Shown one piece after another: positions 1-8,294 of a stretch of 64,000 nt of DNA. Made by a program: the position numbers and the translations under genes. Under the pieces are notes generated by a model. That model was not told where the DNA came from. It saw only the letters and a list, made by a program, of their open reading frames with translations, and made no database searches. The DNA comes from Metridium senile. Its lineage: Eukaryota > Cnidaria > Anthozoa > Actiniaria > Metridiidae. The stretch's first letter is position 1. Each line of letters opens with the position of its first letter. Where the stretch lies: positions 417,501-481,500 of the forward strand of contig OX459110.1 of the NCBI GenBank assembly GCA_949775045.1, read 5' to 3'.

Positions 1-114
1 TATGTTATGAATAAATCGATAACAAGAGAAGAAATACCGACATCCTTTGCAGGCTTCAGAGTGTGGACTGTAGCTTTGTTTGCGACAATAATTTTTGAAA
101 TAGGTGTATATTGA
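1..114. repeat. MITE family A, right half (truncated by window edge)
   Basis: Ends in the inverted terminus GAAATAGGTGTATA and carries the subterminal block CCGACATCCTTTGCAGGCTT. Both are shared with fuller copies at 16623-16920, 33770-34068 and 61643-61926. Confidence 0.7.
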
Positions 115-319
115 AGAAAAGAGTTCTGCCTATAACTGGAGATGTATATATTCCACAGGTTCCAACTCCCCTTGGCAACGAGAGCGTATTTGATGAGTGG
201 GTTCGTTTAACACCCAGTAAAAACAACTCATCTTTACCACAGTAAGTTCTACGGGGTTTTGGTTATAGAAATCTGAAAACCAGTGGACATCAACGACGAC
301 CCTTGGCGAAACACGTTCC

Positions 320-718
320 ACTTAGGAATGATGGTGATGATGATGATGATGATGATGTTGGTGGTGGTGGTGGTGGTGGTGTTTGTTTTTGAGGTTGCTG
401 TTGTTGATGATGATGATGATGATGGTGATGATAATGCTGATGGTGATAATGATGGTGATGATGATGACGATGCTGATGTTGATAATGATGGTGATCGCGA
501 TGATGATGATTATGTCGATCATGATGATGTTGATGGTGATGATGATGTTATAGATGTTGTTGTTATTGTTGTTGTTGAGGTTGTTGTTGTTGTTAATGAA
601 GATGTTGATGATGATGATGATGATAATCATTGTGATGATGATGATGATAATATCGATATGGTGATGATGATAATCATTGTGATGATGATGATGATATTAT
701 CGATATGGTGATGATGAT
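320..718. repeat. GAT/GTT trinucleotide microsatellite
   Basis: About 400 bases of (GAT)n, (GGT)n and (GTT)n runs with interruptions. It lies in an intron of the GCPII-like gene. Long Asp/Val or Ile/Asn reading frames here come only from the repeat. Confidence 0.9.
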
Positions 719-820
719 GAAATTATAATGATGTTGATATAATACCATTACATTCTTGTTTAGTTGTCAGTCCAAGCGAAGTTTTACTGTTCGTCTGTTT
801 AACTGTTCCATGTCTCTTAG

Positions 821-3493
821 ATTTCAAAGACTTGCAATGGACAGTGACTATGCCTGGTTTTATAACTTTGTTGGTGTCCCATCTCTGGATGTTAGATATA
901 CATACGATCGTGTAAGGGGAAACTTGTAGTTAAAACGACCTAGCTCTAAATTCGGTAAAATATTTAGTCTTTTCTGGTCCGTCAATGCCATTTTTAAGGC
1001 GGAACTTAACTGAAACTTTTAAATAAGCGCTGGCATCTCACCGCTGTGGTTCAGGTTCGAGTCCCTAGGCCGCAAGGCCCGTTCACACTAGCAATTTTGT
1101 CGCGCGACAAGAGCTGCAATTTCAATGGCGATTTTATCGCAGATTTGTCAACGCTACTTTGAACATGCTCGAAATTTAGTGCAATTTGCTGCGACTTTCT
1201 GTCTCCTAATTTCGATCGTATTCGAAATTGCGCAGCATGCGGCGACGGAGCTGAGATAAAATCGCCATTGAAATCGCAGCTCTAGCTTGTCGCGCGACAA
1301 AATTGCTAGTGTAAACGGGACTTTAGAATAAATCTTTCAGTTTTACAACTTTCTACTGTTTTGATTTTGAAAACTGCTCTTGAATTATTAAGAACTTTGT
1401 GTTTTTGTGTTGTATAGAAACTTTTACGTGACTTTGGCAACCCTCTATACCATACCCTGCACGACACCTACCGTCTATTGGCTGCTTTAATGGACCCAAC
1501 GTTCAAGTATCACCAGGCAACGGCACGGGTGATGGGTCACGTGATCCTATCCCTGGCTGATTCCAGTATAATACCATTTAACATTAGCCACTACGCTCAG
1601 CGAATTGGAAATTTCCGAGACCTACTAGTTGAGAAAGTTGGGGAGGTCTTGAAAGAAAATCATATATCCTTAGGTAAGTGATATTCACATATGGATATCA
1701 ATAACATAGGGACTGTTAAAAGTCATTTGAATATACTTTATTATGCATGCAAGTCATAACATGTCCCATGGGAAGTCTAGTTTATTTACCAATCCTTGCA
1801 TAAATTCACTCGGCGGAAAGAAGCAAAGCTAGCTGGAGCAAAGCTTCCAAGCCCACCCACCCACCCTTCCCTCACGATCTGTGTTACCACCAGCAACGCA
1901 ACACAAGACAACGACTCTCCTCGGCCCCTCTGGCTCCAGCGGAGGGTTGCAATTGTGCTCCATAACTTAATCAATAACAATGACAACAGGAATAATATAG
2001 TACTACTATAAATATCAAATACCCGCAGTTCCTTTCGGTCGTGTAATCGCGACAACTTCGACAACCTTCATTGAAATAGATGTATAAAGGCCCAGCAATT
2101 GAAACACTTAAAAATTTCACGGGCTGTAGACAAATCGTAAAGAACATACTACAAGCTATCGAGGCTGATGTTGTTCGATTCGAACCCTGAAAAGCTCTAT
2201 TGTAAGCCAAACAATGATATATCGTTTTTTTTTTTCTTGTTTTGGTTACAGAAAGCTTGGATGTCGCTATAAGCAATTTCGCCGACGCTGCCCAATTGTT
2301 TGAAGAAGTTATAAAACATACAAGCCCAAGTGATCTCCAAAACGTCTTCCTCATTAACAGTCGATTGGTAGCATTGGAAAAGGCTTTTCTTCATACTGGC
2401 GATACCCCGGTTGTTTCTCAGGCTACTGGAAGAAGGTATGAAATTTAACCTGTGGGGGTGAGGGTAGAGTTGAATACCGTCATATTAGCAAGAAACCCTT
2501 GGGGGTTAGGGTGGGGTTGCTTTTCTTCATACTGGCGATACCCCGGTTGTTTCTCAGGCTACTGGAAGAAGGTATGCAATGAAACCTGTGGGGGTGAGGG
2601 TATAGTTGAATACCGTCATATTAGCAAGAAAACCTTGGAGGTTAGGGTGGGGTTGCTTTTTTCATACTTGTAAGGAATCCATTGGGGTGTAGGGGCGTTG
2701 CATTTCTTCATACTATAGTAAGAACCCCGTGGGGGTTAGGGTTAGGTCGCATTATAAATTAAGATTTGAAACTCCAACCGAATAACTGCTTGGATACCTA
2801 ACATTAAATACGATAGGTAGTATAATGAAATTTGTAAAAATGTTGACTTAACTTTACTGACGTTTCGAGCTTTAGCCCTTCGTCGGAGTAAAAGAGTAAA
2901 GTTAAATCAACATTTTTTACGGTGTTACAAATTTCATTATAATACCTATCGTTTATATCAAACACCGATATGCAGCCTATACTAGTTTACTCGCTAGTGG
3001 CATGGTTGGCCGATAGGTGAGGGCACCGGCCTTTCACCGCTGTGATCTGGGTTCGATTCCCAGCTCGGGCATCGGATCATATGTGAATTGAGTTTGTTTG
3101 ATGTGTTGTCCTCTACCATGAGGGTTTTTCTCCGGGTTATCCGGTTTTCCTCCCTCAGCAAAAATCAACATGTGAGGAGTGATGTATGAAAAGTATCTAA
3201 TGTAGAGGTAGTGAGTGTGAGTGCCAACAGCAGAATAACCACTATGTGGATCTGCGGCGGAAAATATTATTATTATTATTTATTATTTAACATACATTTT
3301 TTCTTTCTGTAGACATTGCTTATTAAGTTTACCAAAGAGAGGAAGAAGGATACGTTATTTCCCTGGTATTGAAGAAAGTGTAGCAAAGGCCAAGAGAGGC
3401 AAAGGATCATGGGAAGACGTCAAGCAACAGATATCGATAATTGTCTACTCGTTGATGTCAGCAAGGCAGTTATTGGACCTTACACCGATATAG
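821..3493 (+). CDS. Glutamate carboxypeptidase II / NAALADase-like M28 peptidase, 3' four exons
   Basis: Last part of a membrane zinc metallopeptidase of the GCPII (FOLH1/NAALAD) family, which trims C-terminal glutamate from N-acetyl-aspartyl-glutamate or folate polyglutamates. Exons by GT-AG and phase: 821-911, 1418-1673, 2252-2435 and 3313-3493 (stop TAG 3491-3493). The read-through follows the family's end: a DSDYAWFYNFVGVPS block (family S-D-x-x-x-F-x-x-x-G-I-P), NPLYHTLHDTY (family YPLYHSVYETY), DPTFKYHQATARVMG, then the helical TFR-like dimerisation domain ending YFPGIEES...VKQQISIIVYSLMSARQLL. The catalytic zinc-ligand exons lie upstream of the window. Oddity: the 3' end of the third exon with its splice donor is tandemly duplicated (2383-2660). 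Introns hold a microsatellite, a MITE, a hammerhead-family inverted pair and a SINE. The family call is confident; orthology to one paralogue is not. Confidence 0.88.
1030..1075 (+). repeat. tRNA-SINE remnant (box-B region)
   Basis: The segment TCTCACCGCTGTGGTTCAGG followed by a B-box-like GGTTCGAGTCC matches the 5' part of the SINE at 2999-3290. It abuts the MITE at 1076. Confidence 0.4.
1076..1321. repeat. Palindromic MITE with CCCGTTCACACTAGCAATTT termini
   Basis: Left end CCCGTTCACACTAGCAATTT TGTCGCGCGACAA is repeated in inverted form at the right end (TTGTCGCGCGACAAAATTGC TAGTGTAAACGGG). Inner blocks (GCGATTTTATC / GATAAAATCGC) also pair. No coding capacity. Intronic. Confidence 0.8.
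2015..2095. repeat. MITE family C right-end relic
   Basis: CCTTTCGGTCGTGTAATCGC followed by TTGAAATAGATGTATA resembles the right terminus of the element at 29503-29755. No matching left end is visible. Confidence 0.45.
2383..2660 (+). repeat. 135-136 bp tandem duplication of an exon end plus splice donor
   Basis: The block starting GCTTTTCTTCATACTGGCGA recurs at 2519, and a degraded start of a third unit appears at 2654. Each full unit contains the last ~53 exon bases of the GCPII-like gene and an AAGAAG|GTATG donor. The first donor (2436) keeps frame with the 3313 exon. Confidence 0.85.
2811..2997. repeat. Hammerhead-family repeats, head-to-head pair
   Basis: A minus-oriented copy (2811-2901) with the hammerhead-like end is followed directly by a plus-oriented copy (2902-2997) lacking it. 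Shared blocks are GGTGTTACAAATTTCATT, CCTATCGTTTATATCAAACA and CTAGTTTACTCGCTAGT. Confidence 0.85.
2852..2894 (-). ncRNA. Hammerhead-ribozyme-like motif (type I layout)
   Basis: Read on the minus strand: CTTTTACT, then CCGACGA, then GGGC-TAAA-GCTC (stem II), then GAAA-CGTC, then AGTAAAG. CTTT(T)ACT and AGTAAAG pair as stem I. GAAAC/GUC gives the two-pair stem III known from Penelope-like element hammerheads. Departures from CUGANGA: the U4 position is C, and an extra A precedes stem II. Activity is unproven. Confidence 0.45.
2999..3290 (+). mobile_element. tRNA-derived SINE
   Basis: A box A-like TGGCCGATAGGTGAGGGC and a B box GGGTTCGATTCC stand about 30 bases apart. A tRNA-unrelated body follows (CATGAGGGTTTTTCTCCGG, GAGGAGTGATGTATGAAAA) and ends in (TTA)n. 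A second copy, split by a MITE, lies at 33731-34145. Confidence 0.8.
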
Positions 3494-3578
3494 ACCGACT
3501 TGACTTTTAAAATATATTAAAAAATTCATGAATAATTAATGAGACATTTTCAAAAGAAACCATGACCATGACGAGTGT

Positions 3579-3822
3579 TGTAAATCTGATACAACACTAG
3601 TGTTGTATATCCTGATTTGCATAAGTTTTAACTGGTAATTTTACGGCAAAATTTATTTTAATCTTGAAAATTTTGGTCAAATATGAAAGAGCTTACCTAG
3701 ACATTTTTTAAGTAGTTTACAACATTCGCGTCCGTGTTGTATCGGCGATACAATCGCGCGCCTTCGGCTTGCGATTGTATCTGCCGATACAACACGGCCG
3801 CTCATGTTGTAAACACTACTTA
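3579..3822. repeat. Short palindromes
   Basis: 3579-3611 is a palindrome around GATACAACACTAGTGTTGTA. 3711-3820 is a ~110 bp hairpin whose arms are GTTTACAACAT...CGTGTTGTATCGGC and their inverse. These are probably degenerate MITEs in the region 3' of the GCPII-like gene. Confidence 0.7.
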
Positions 3823-4029
3823 ACTGTTGTTAATATACTGGCCTAGCGTCAGGAATTTTAAAGGGGAAAACGGGTTTAAGTAAGCACCAACTTATACCAA
3901 CATCGCTACAATCGCTACAATATTCCCATGCAGATCAAATACTTTGGGACATTTCCTTCCCTTCAAACACACCACCGCTACCCTCTATATTTACGATAAT
4001 AATACTGCTCATTGAGGCGTTTCTGTGAG

Positions 4030-4308
4030 GCTCACTCAACACAAACTACCATCACACTCAGTATTTATAACCATCCCTTATCCCCATCAGGGCTCTTCAT
4101 TGAAGTTTACCCTAAACACACTACCATTACACAGGGTATTTACAACCATCCCTTATCCCAATAAGGGCTCTTCCTTGAAGTTTATCCAAAACACACTACC
4201 ACTACATTCAGTATTTACAACCATCCCTCCCAATCGAGGCTCTTCATTGAAGTTTGCCCTAAACACACTACCATTACACAGGGTATTTACAACCATCCCT
4301 CCTCATTA
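4030..4308. repeat. ~70 bp tandem repeat, about four copies
   Basis: Units contain ACACACTACCATTACACAGG, GTATTTACAACCATCCCT and GGGCTCTTCATTGAAGTTTA. The open frame across it is repeat-derived. Confidence 0.85.
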
Positions 4309-4497
4309 GGGCTGATATGATAATGATGCTGCTGATGCTGATGCTGATGATAATGTGCTGTTGTAAATGATGCTGATGGTAATGATGCTGATGATGGTGC
4401 TGATGATAATGATACTGATGCTGATGATAATGATGATGATGATAACGATGTGATGATGCTGTTGATAATGATTCTGATGATGATGATGAAACAATCA
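4309..4497. repeat. TGATGC/TGATAA microsatellite
   Basis: An imperfect (TGA TGC)n / (TGA TAA)n run directly follows the tandem array. Confidence 0.85.
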
Positions 4498-4808
4498 TGA
4501 TCAAGTCATATCGCAAAATACATTGTAAAGACAAGGAGAAAAATATTAAATGATGAATTGGTTAAACTGCAGTACAGTTAACTTTTTTCTGATTCCCCGC
4601 AAACCATAAAATAAATGCATGCCATTAGGTTTGTCACTATGACCTTTGAAGCTACATATGTGGTAGGAGATCATTTCGAACTTTTATAGGAATCAATTTT
4701 TAAACTTTTCTTATACAGTACAGTACGTTTTTGTCTAATGTTGAGTCAACAAAGATCCAGAGTGAGCCGTTGTAAGAAAAGACAATAATTTCCTTTTAAA
4801 ATCACCTA

Positions 4809-5064
4809 CAGTGGTACCTCTATTAAGCGGTCACCCTCGCGACTTTCCAAAGTGGCCGCTTTATAGAGGTTGGCCGCTTAATAGAGGTTGGCCGCTTGTG
4901 TTGTCATATGAAAAAAGAACATTAGCAATTTAGTAACAAAGGAATATCAGGAATAACAAAAGAAAGAGTTCAGCATGAGTGATCTTCTTTTTTTTTTAAT
5001 TAATTCCTTTCCCACTAAATTACAAAAAAACCATGCAGGACAACGTTCTTGCAATTAGGTGTAT
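4809..5064. repeat. Two abutting MITE fragments
   Basis: 4809-4897 begins CAGTGGTACCTCTATTAAGC and contains GTGGCCGCTT / AAGCGGTCAC inverted pieces; a related end is at 63367. 4898-5064 is a family D fragment whose right end ACAACGTTCTTGCAATTAGG matches 20729-20944 and 62639-63038. Confidence 0.65.
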
Positions 5065-5406
5065 CATTCAAAGAGTTCTCGAGGCTCTACTGTCCGCTCG
5101 AGAATGACCGAGAAAATACAGCGATAACGATTAGAAATCTTGCAAAGTACGTGTTTTTTTTGTTGTTGTTGTTGTTGTTGTTTTTCACGCATAGCCATGT
5201 ATTACACATCAAAATGTCCCTAAACGAATGGTGGTTTCGAATCCATATCCACAGCTAATTTTTTTAAAGCGTTTGCTTAATTTTAAATATAGCCCATATT
5301 GTAACTTGACATGAGATAATCGCACAATCTCTCTTGTAAATGTGATCAAACTCGCTTTCAACTCCAAAAGTACGTGTACTTTTTGCACAGAAAGTAGATC
5401 AAAATC

Positions 5407-5583
<177 letters not shown>

Positions 5584-5654
5584 TTAAACTTGAGATAATT
5601 ATAAATATAAAATAGAGCAATATGTATATGTATAACAATTTTCGATTATAATCT

Positions 5655-5660
5655 AAAATA
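5655..5660. repeat. Left 6-bp target-site duplication (AAAATA)
   Basis: Identical to 10395-10400. Six bases is the Polinton/Maverick duplication length. Confidence 0.9.
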
Positions 5661-6248
5661 AGTAGGGTATTTATGAGAGTTCACAGCCATTCGCTGAGGT
5701 AAGCAGTTTTTTTAATTCCTTAGCTAGGCAATTTTTGATTTCTGTATCGCAAACTCAGCTATTTTTTTAGGCGAATTCAGAATTTGTGAATTGAATATTA
5801 ATCCGAAAATAATCCGATGAAAGCACTTTTCTATAGGGTATTCAAATCCTAGTAGGGTGTTTATTGTCCATGGGATTAGTTAGAAACAAAAGGTACATCT
5901 GTTCTATATTTTGTCATTATTAATGGTTTTATATACGCGTATGAGAATAATTTCCTTACACAAAATTCTAACATATAGAAATATATCTACAGAGCTGTTT
6001 AGTTTAGCTTTTTTTTGTAATCATGTTCATTCAGTAATATGTAAGTTGGTGTATTGTTTGATGATCCTTTAATCCTTTGTTTATCTTAAAACCTACAAAA
6101 TTGTGCAAAATTGGGAATTGTTAATGAGTTCAAAGACTGGTCTACGATAGATTGATGATCGCTAGCAAATTGATTTTTATTATAAAACTCTCAATTACAA
6201 TCATTGTTATCCGGTCTATTCAATTACAGAGGATGGTAAAAGTCTAAT
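5661..6248 (+). repeat. Polinton-like left terminal inverted repeat
   Basis: Inverted copy of 9808-10394. The terminal motif AGTAGGGTATTTAT is echoed ~190 bp inside as AGTAGGGTGTTTAT (5851). The repeat runs past the stop codon and through the last ~7 codons of the leftward acidic-protein gene. Confidence 0.95.
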
Positions 6249-7099
6249 TCTCTTCCATTTCTAGGCCGGCCGCTTTCTTGTTCTATTTCATTGTCAGTGT
6301 TTGTTATACCTCTATTACGATCAATGAGTTTGAGCTCATTTTTCTTCCAATTAAGTTGATGCATAGAACCACAATCTTGACATTCGCAAAACAACTTTTT
6401 CACGGTATTTGAATTAGTAGAAATCTTAGTCATACAAATGTCACACTCGACGGGCTTCCCCCACTTTCGGAACCAGGTTTGATCTTCCCATTGACACATA
6501 GGACAAATAATCATAGGGATCCTATCGAAAGATTTTGTTTCTTGACAAACCTGGCACTTGCCTTCCTCTCCATGATCATCATGAACATCATGATCATCAT
6601 CATCATCACTTTCCATTTCCTCTTCTTCTTCATCGCTGTCTTCTTCATCATCATCTTGTTCTTCACTGCTAAAATCACTATCATCAGAACTATCCTCTCC
6701 TTCTGGTCGCCTAGCAACCAGTTCTACGAGCAACTTTTTGTTTCTTATGAGGTTTTTGTTTATGCCTAATTCTGATAAACCATTAATAAACGTTTGAAGT
6801 CCTCTGGGATTTTTAACATCCAGGTTATAAGGTAGCATAGAATATTCAATAAGCTCTACCATCTGTGTAAGAGGTATTCTTCGCTGGTGATAGGTCATTT
6901 CTCCATGCGAATTCCAATATAAAATAGCTTTTGAAGACGCCATGCTGTGTAGAAATTCTAAAGCCCTATCTTTGGGTATGCTAGGTGAGATATTTTTCAA
7001 CATAGCATCAATGTCAGTTTCATCAAAGTTTATGCTTTCACTGACAGTGCTAATGTCATCCTCTGAATCCATCCTCTCTCGCTTTCTCTTTATGCTCAT
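6224..7099 (-). CDS. Acidic Cys-rich protein of the Polinton-like element (291 aa)
   Basis: Function unknown. The N-terminal basic stretch (MSIKRKRER) could be a nuclear signal. A globular part at residues ~25-130 holds a block ending PRGLQTFINGLSELGI. I recall similar GWQxFxxxL-type proteins beside the core-like gene in invertebrate virus-like elements, but cannot verify this. Residues ~134-178 are almost pure Asp/Glu/Ser. The C-terminal part has paired cysteines (CQVCQ, CPMC, CDIC, CECQDCG), consistent with two zinc-binding units. The last seven codons and the stop lie inside the left TIR. The start lies 53 bp downstream of the core-like gene on the same strand, so the two may be co-transcribed. 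An acidic domain plus zinc ribbons could suit a DNA-binding or transcription role, but that is a guess. Confidence 0.75.
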   Translation of the reverse strand: MSIKRKRERMDSEDDISTVSESINFDETDIDAMLKNISPSIPKDRALEFLHSMASSKAILYWNSHGEMTYHQRRIPLTQMVELIEYSMLPYNLDVKNPRGLQTFINGLSELGINKNLIRNKKLLVELVARRPEGEDSSDDSDFSSEEQDDDEEDSDEEEEEMESDDDDDHDVHDDHGEEGKCQVCQETKSFDRIPMIICPMCQWEDQTWFRKWGKPVECDICMTKISTNSNTVKKLFCECQDCGSMHQLNWKKNELKLIDRNRGITNTDNEIEQESGRPRNGRELDFYHPL

Positions 7100-7152
7100 T
7101 TTCCTGTAACTCTCAAATGTATAATGATCGTTTAGGAAAGTAACAGTTTTAG

Positions 7153-7554
7153 TTATAGCAAAAGTAGACTCAAAGTAGACATCAAAGGCGATACGATTTC
7201 CTCCACAAATCCTGAACCTTTTTGAGATAAAATTTGCTTTTTCCTTTTGAATGGAACTGATGAGTCGGCTAAATTTCTTATCAAATCTTTATGCCTTTCC
7301 AATTGCCGTTTTTGTATTTCAGAAAGAGGAATCAACCCTCTCAACAGATTATAGCAAACTTCGCACAAAGAATGCACTTGTGGTGGGGTAGCAGATGATA
7401 GCAGAAATAGTCTTTGATGATCAGGGCAATGAGCTAATAGGTGGAGATAACCAAAATTATTGACAAGCAACTGGCTCATGTTTCCTGTACTGAGCTGTTT
7501 TAATAATGAGCTACCTGATAATATGATAGGATATTTATAGCCAACGGAAGCCAA
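7153..7554 (-). CDS. Small basic core-like protein of the Polinton-like element (133 aa)
   Basis: Not assignable to a named family with certainty. The first half is hydrophobic and Cys-containing (HSLCEVCYNLLRGLIPL). It is followed by a strongly basic stretch with KRQLERHKDLIRNLADSSVP and FKRKKQILSQKGSGF, and a hydrophobic tail STLSLLLL. The order RxxKxxLRxLAD, KRKKxLLxQxG(G)F, hydrophobic tail is one I recall from small proteins encoded next to packaging ATPases in adintovirus- and Polinton-like elements, where a virion-core (adenovirus pX/pVII-like) role has been suggested. Start chosen at the first Met; the ORF is intact. It is first in a leftward pair with the acidic protein, and its 5' end is 86 bp from the tRNA-Trp gene transcribed the other way. 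An alternative is an unrelated basic DNA-binding protein. Confidence 0.7.
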   Translation of the reverse strand: MASVGYKYPIILSGSSLLKQLSTGNMSQLLVNNFGYLHLLAHCPDHQRLFLLSSATPPQVHSLCEVCYNLLRGLIPLSEIQKRQLERHKDLIRNLADSSVPFKRKKQILSQKGSGFVEEIVSPLMSTLSLLLL

Positions 7555-7640
7555 TAGCAGATCCGCTACGTAAACTAGTTATTCAATTAGAACTTAGTAC
7601 AGTTATTTAAACTTTTTAAGGCGGTGAAATTTCTAGGGAA

Positions 7641-7712
7641 GACCTCGTGGTGCAATGGTAGCACATCTGGCTCCAGACCAGAAGGTTACGTGTTCGAATC
7701 GCGTCGGGGTCA
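7641..7712 (+). tRNA. tRNA-Trp (anticodon CCA)
   Basis: A 72-nt full cloverleaf: acceptor GACCTCG/CGGGGTC (one G-T pair), D stem GTGC/GCAC, anticodon stem TCTGG/CCAGA with loop CTCCAGA (CCA at 7673-7675), T stem ACGTG/CGCGT with loop TTCGAAT, discriminator A. No intron. A T-run terminator (TTTTTT, ~7716-7721) follows. The sequence closely resembles ordinary eukaryotic nuclear tRNA-Trp. It lies inside the Polinton-like element between the divergent gene blocks. Whether it is expressed or charged is unknown. Confidence 0.93.
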
Positions 7713-7765
7713 TGCTTTTTTATCCTTTTACGGATCGCACGCACTAAAAAAAAACAAATGACGAG

Positions 7766-8200
7766 GATAGCCTGATAGCTTTTGGGTACCCATAGCCTGC
7801 AAGCTATTGGCTACCCATAGCCTGCAAGCTATTGGCTACCCATAGCCTGCTAGCTTTGGCTACCCATAGCCTGCTAGCTTTGGCTACCCATAGCCTGCTA
7901 GCTTTGGCTACCCATAGCCTGCTAGCTAAATAGGCCGGCTACCCATAGCCTGCTAGCTTTTGGCTACCCATAGCCTGCTAGCTATTGGCTACCCATAGCC
8001 AGCTAGCTATATAGGCTACCCATAGCCTGCTAGCTATATAGGCTACCCATAGCCTGCTAGCTACATAGGCTACCCATAGCCTGCTAGCTATATAGGCTAC
8101 CCATAGCCTGCTAGCTATATAGGCTACCCATAGCCTGCTAGCTACATAGGCTACCCATAGCCTTCTAGCTACATAGGCAACCCATAGCCTTCTAGCTACA
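7766..8200 (+). repeat. ~24-28 bp minisatellite with a hairpin in each unit
   Basis: About 17 units of GGCTACCCATAGCCTGCTAG plus a short spacer (CTATATA, CTTT or CTACATA). Each unit contains the inverted pair GGCTA-CCCA-TAGCC and the self-complementary GCTAGC. It sits between the tRNA and the ATPase TATA box. The units abut without unique spacers, so it is not a CRISPR array. Confidence 0.93.
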
Positions 8201-8242
8201 AATTGACAGCTTGGTAGCCAAGCTATTGATGTTTAGAAAGTG

Positions 8243-8251
8243 TATATAAAT
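8243..8251 (+). promoter_or_regulatory. TATA box of the packaging-ATPase gene
   Basis: TATATAAAT lies 44 bp upstream of the ATG at 8295, directly after the minisatellite. Spacing leaves room for a short leader. Confidence 0.6.
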
Positions 8252-8294
8252 AGGGCTACAATGATCTATTCATTTATAACTAAAAAGACTTGCG

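Noticed and set aside
283..711. Long Asp/Val frame and its Ile/Asn reverse frame
   Set aside because: Pure translation of a GAT/GTT microsatellite.
6479..6769. Plus-strand frame inside the acidic-protein gene
   Set aside because: Antisense shadow of the Asp/Glu-rich codons.
7766..8200. CRISPR-like array
   Set aside because: Units abut directly with no unique spacers, no cas genes, eukaryotic context.
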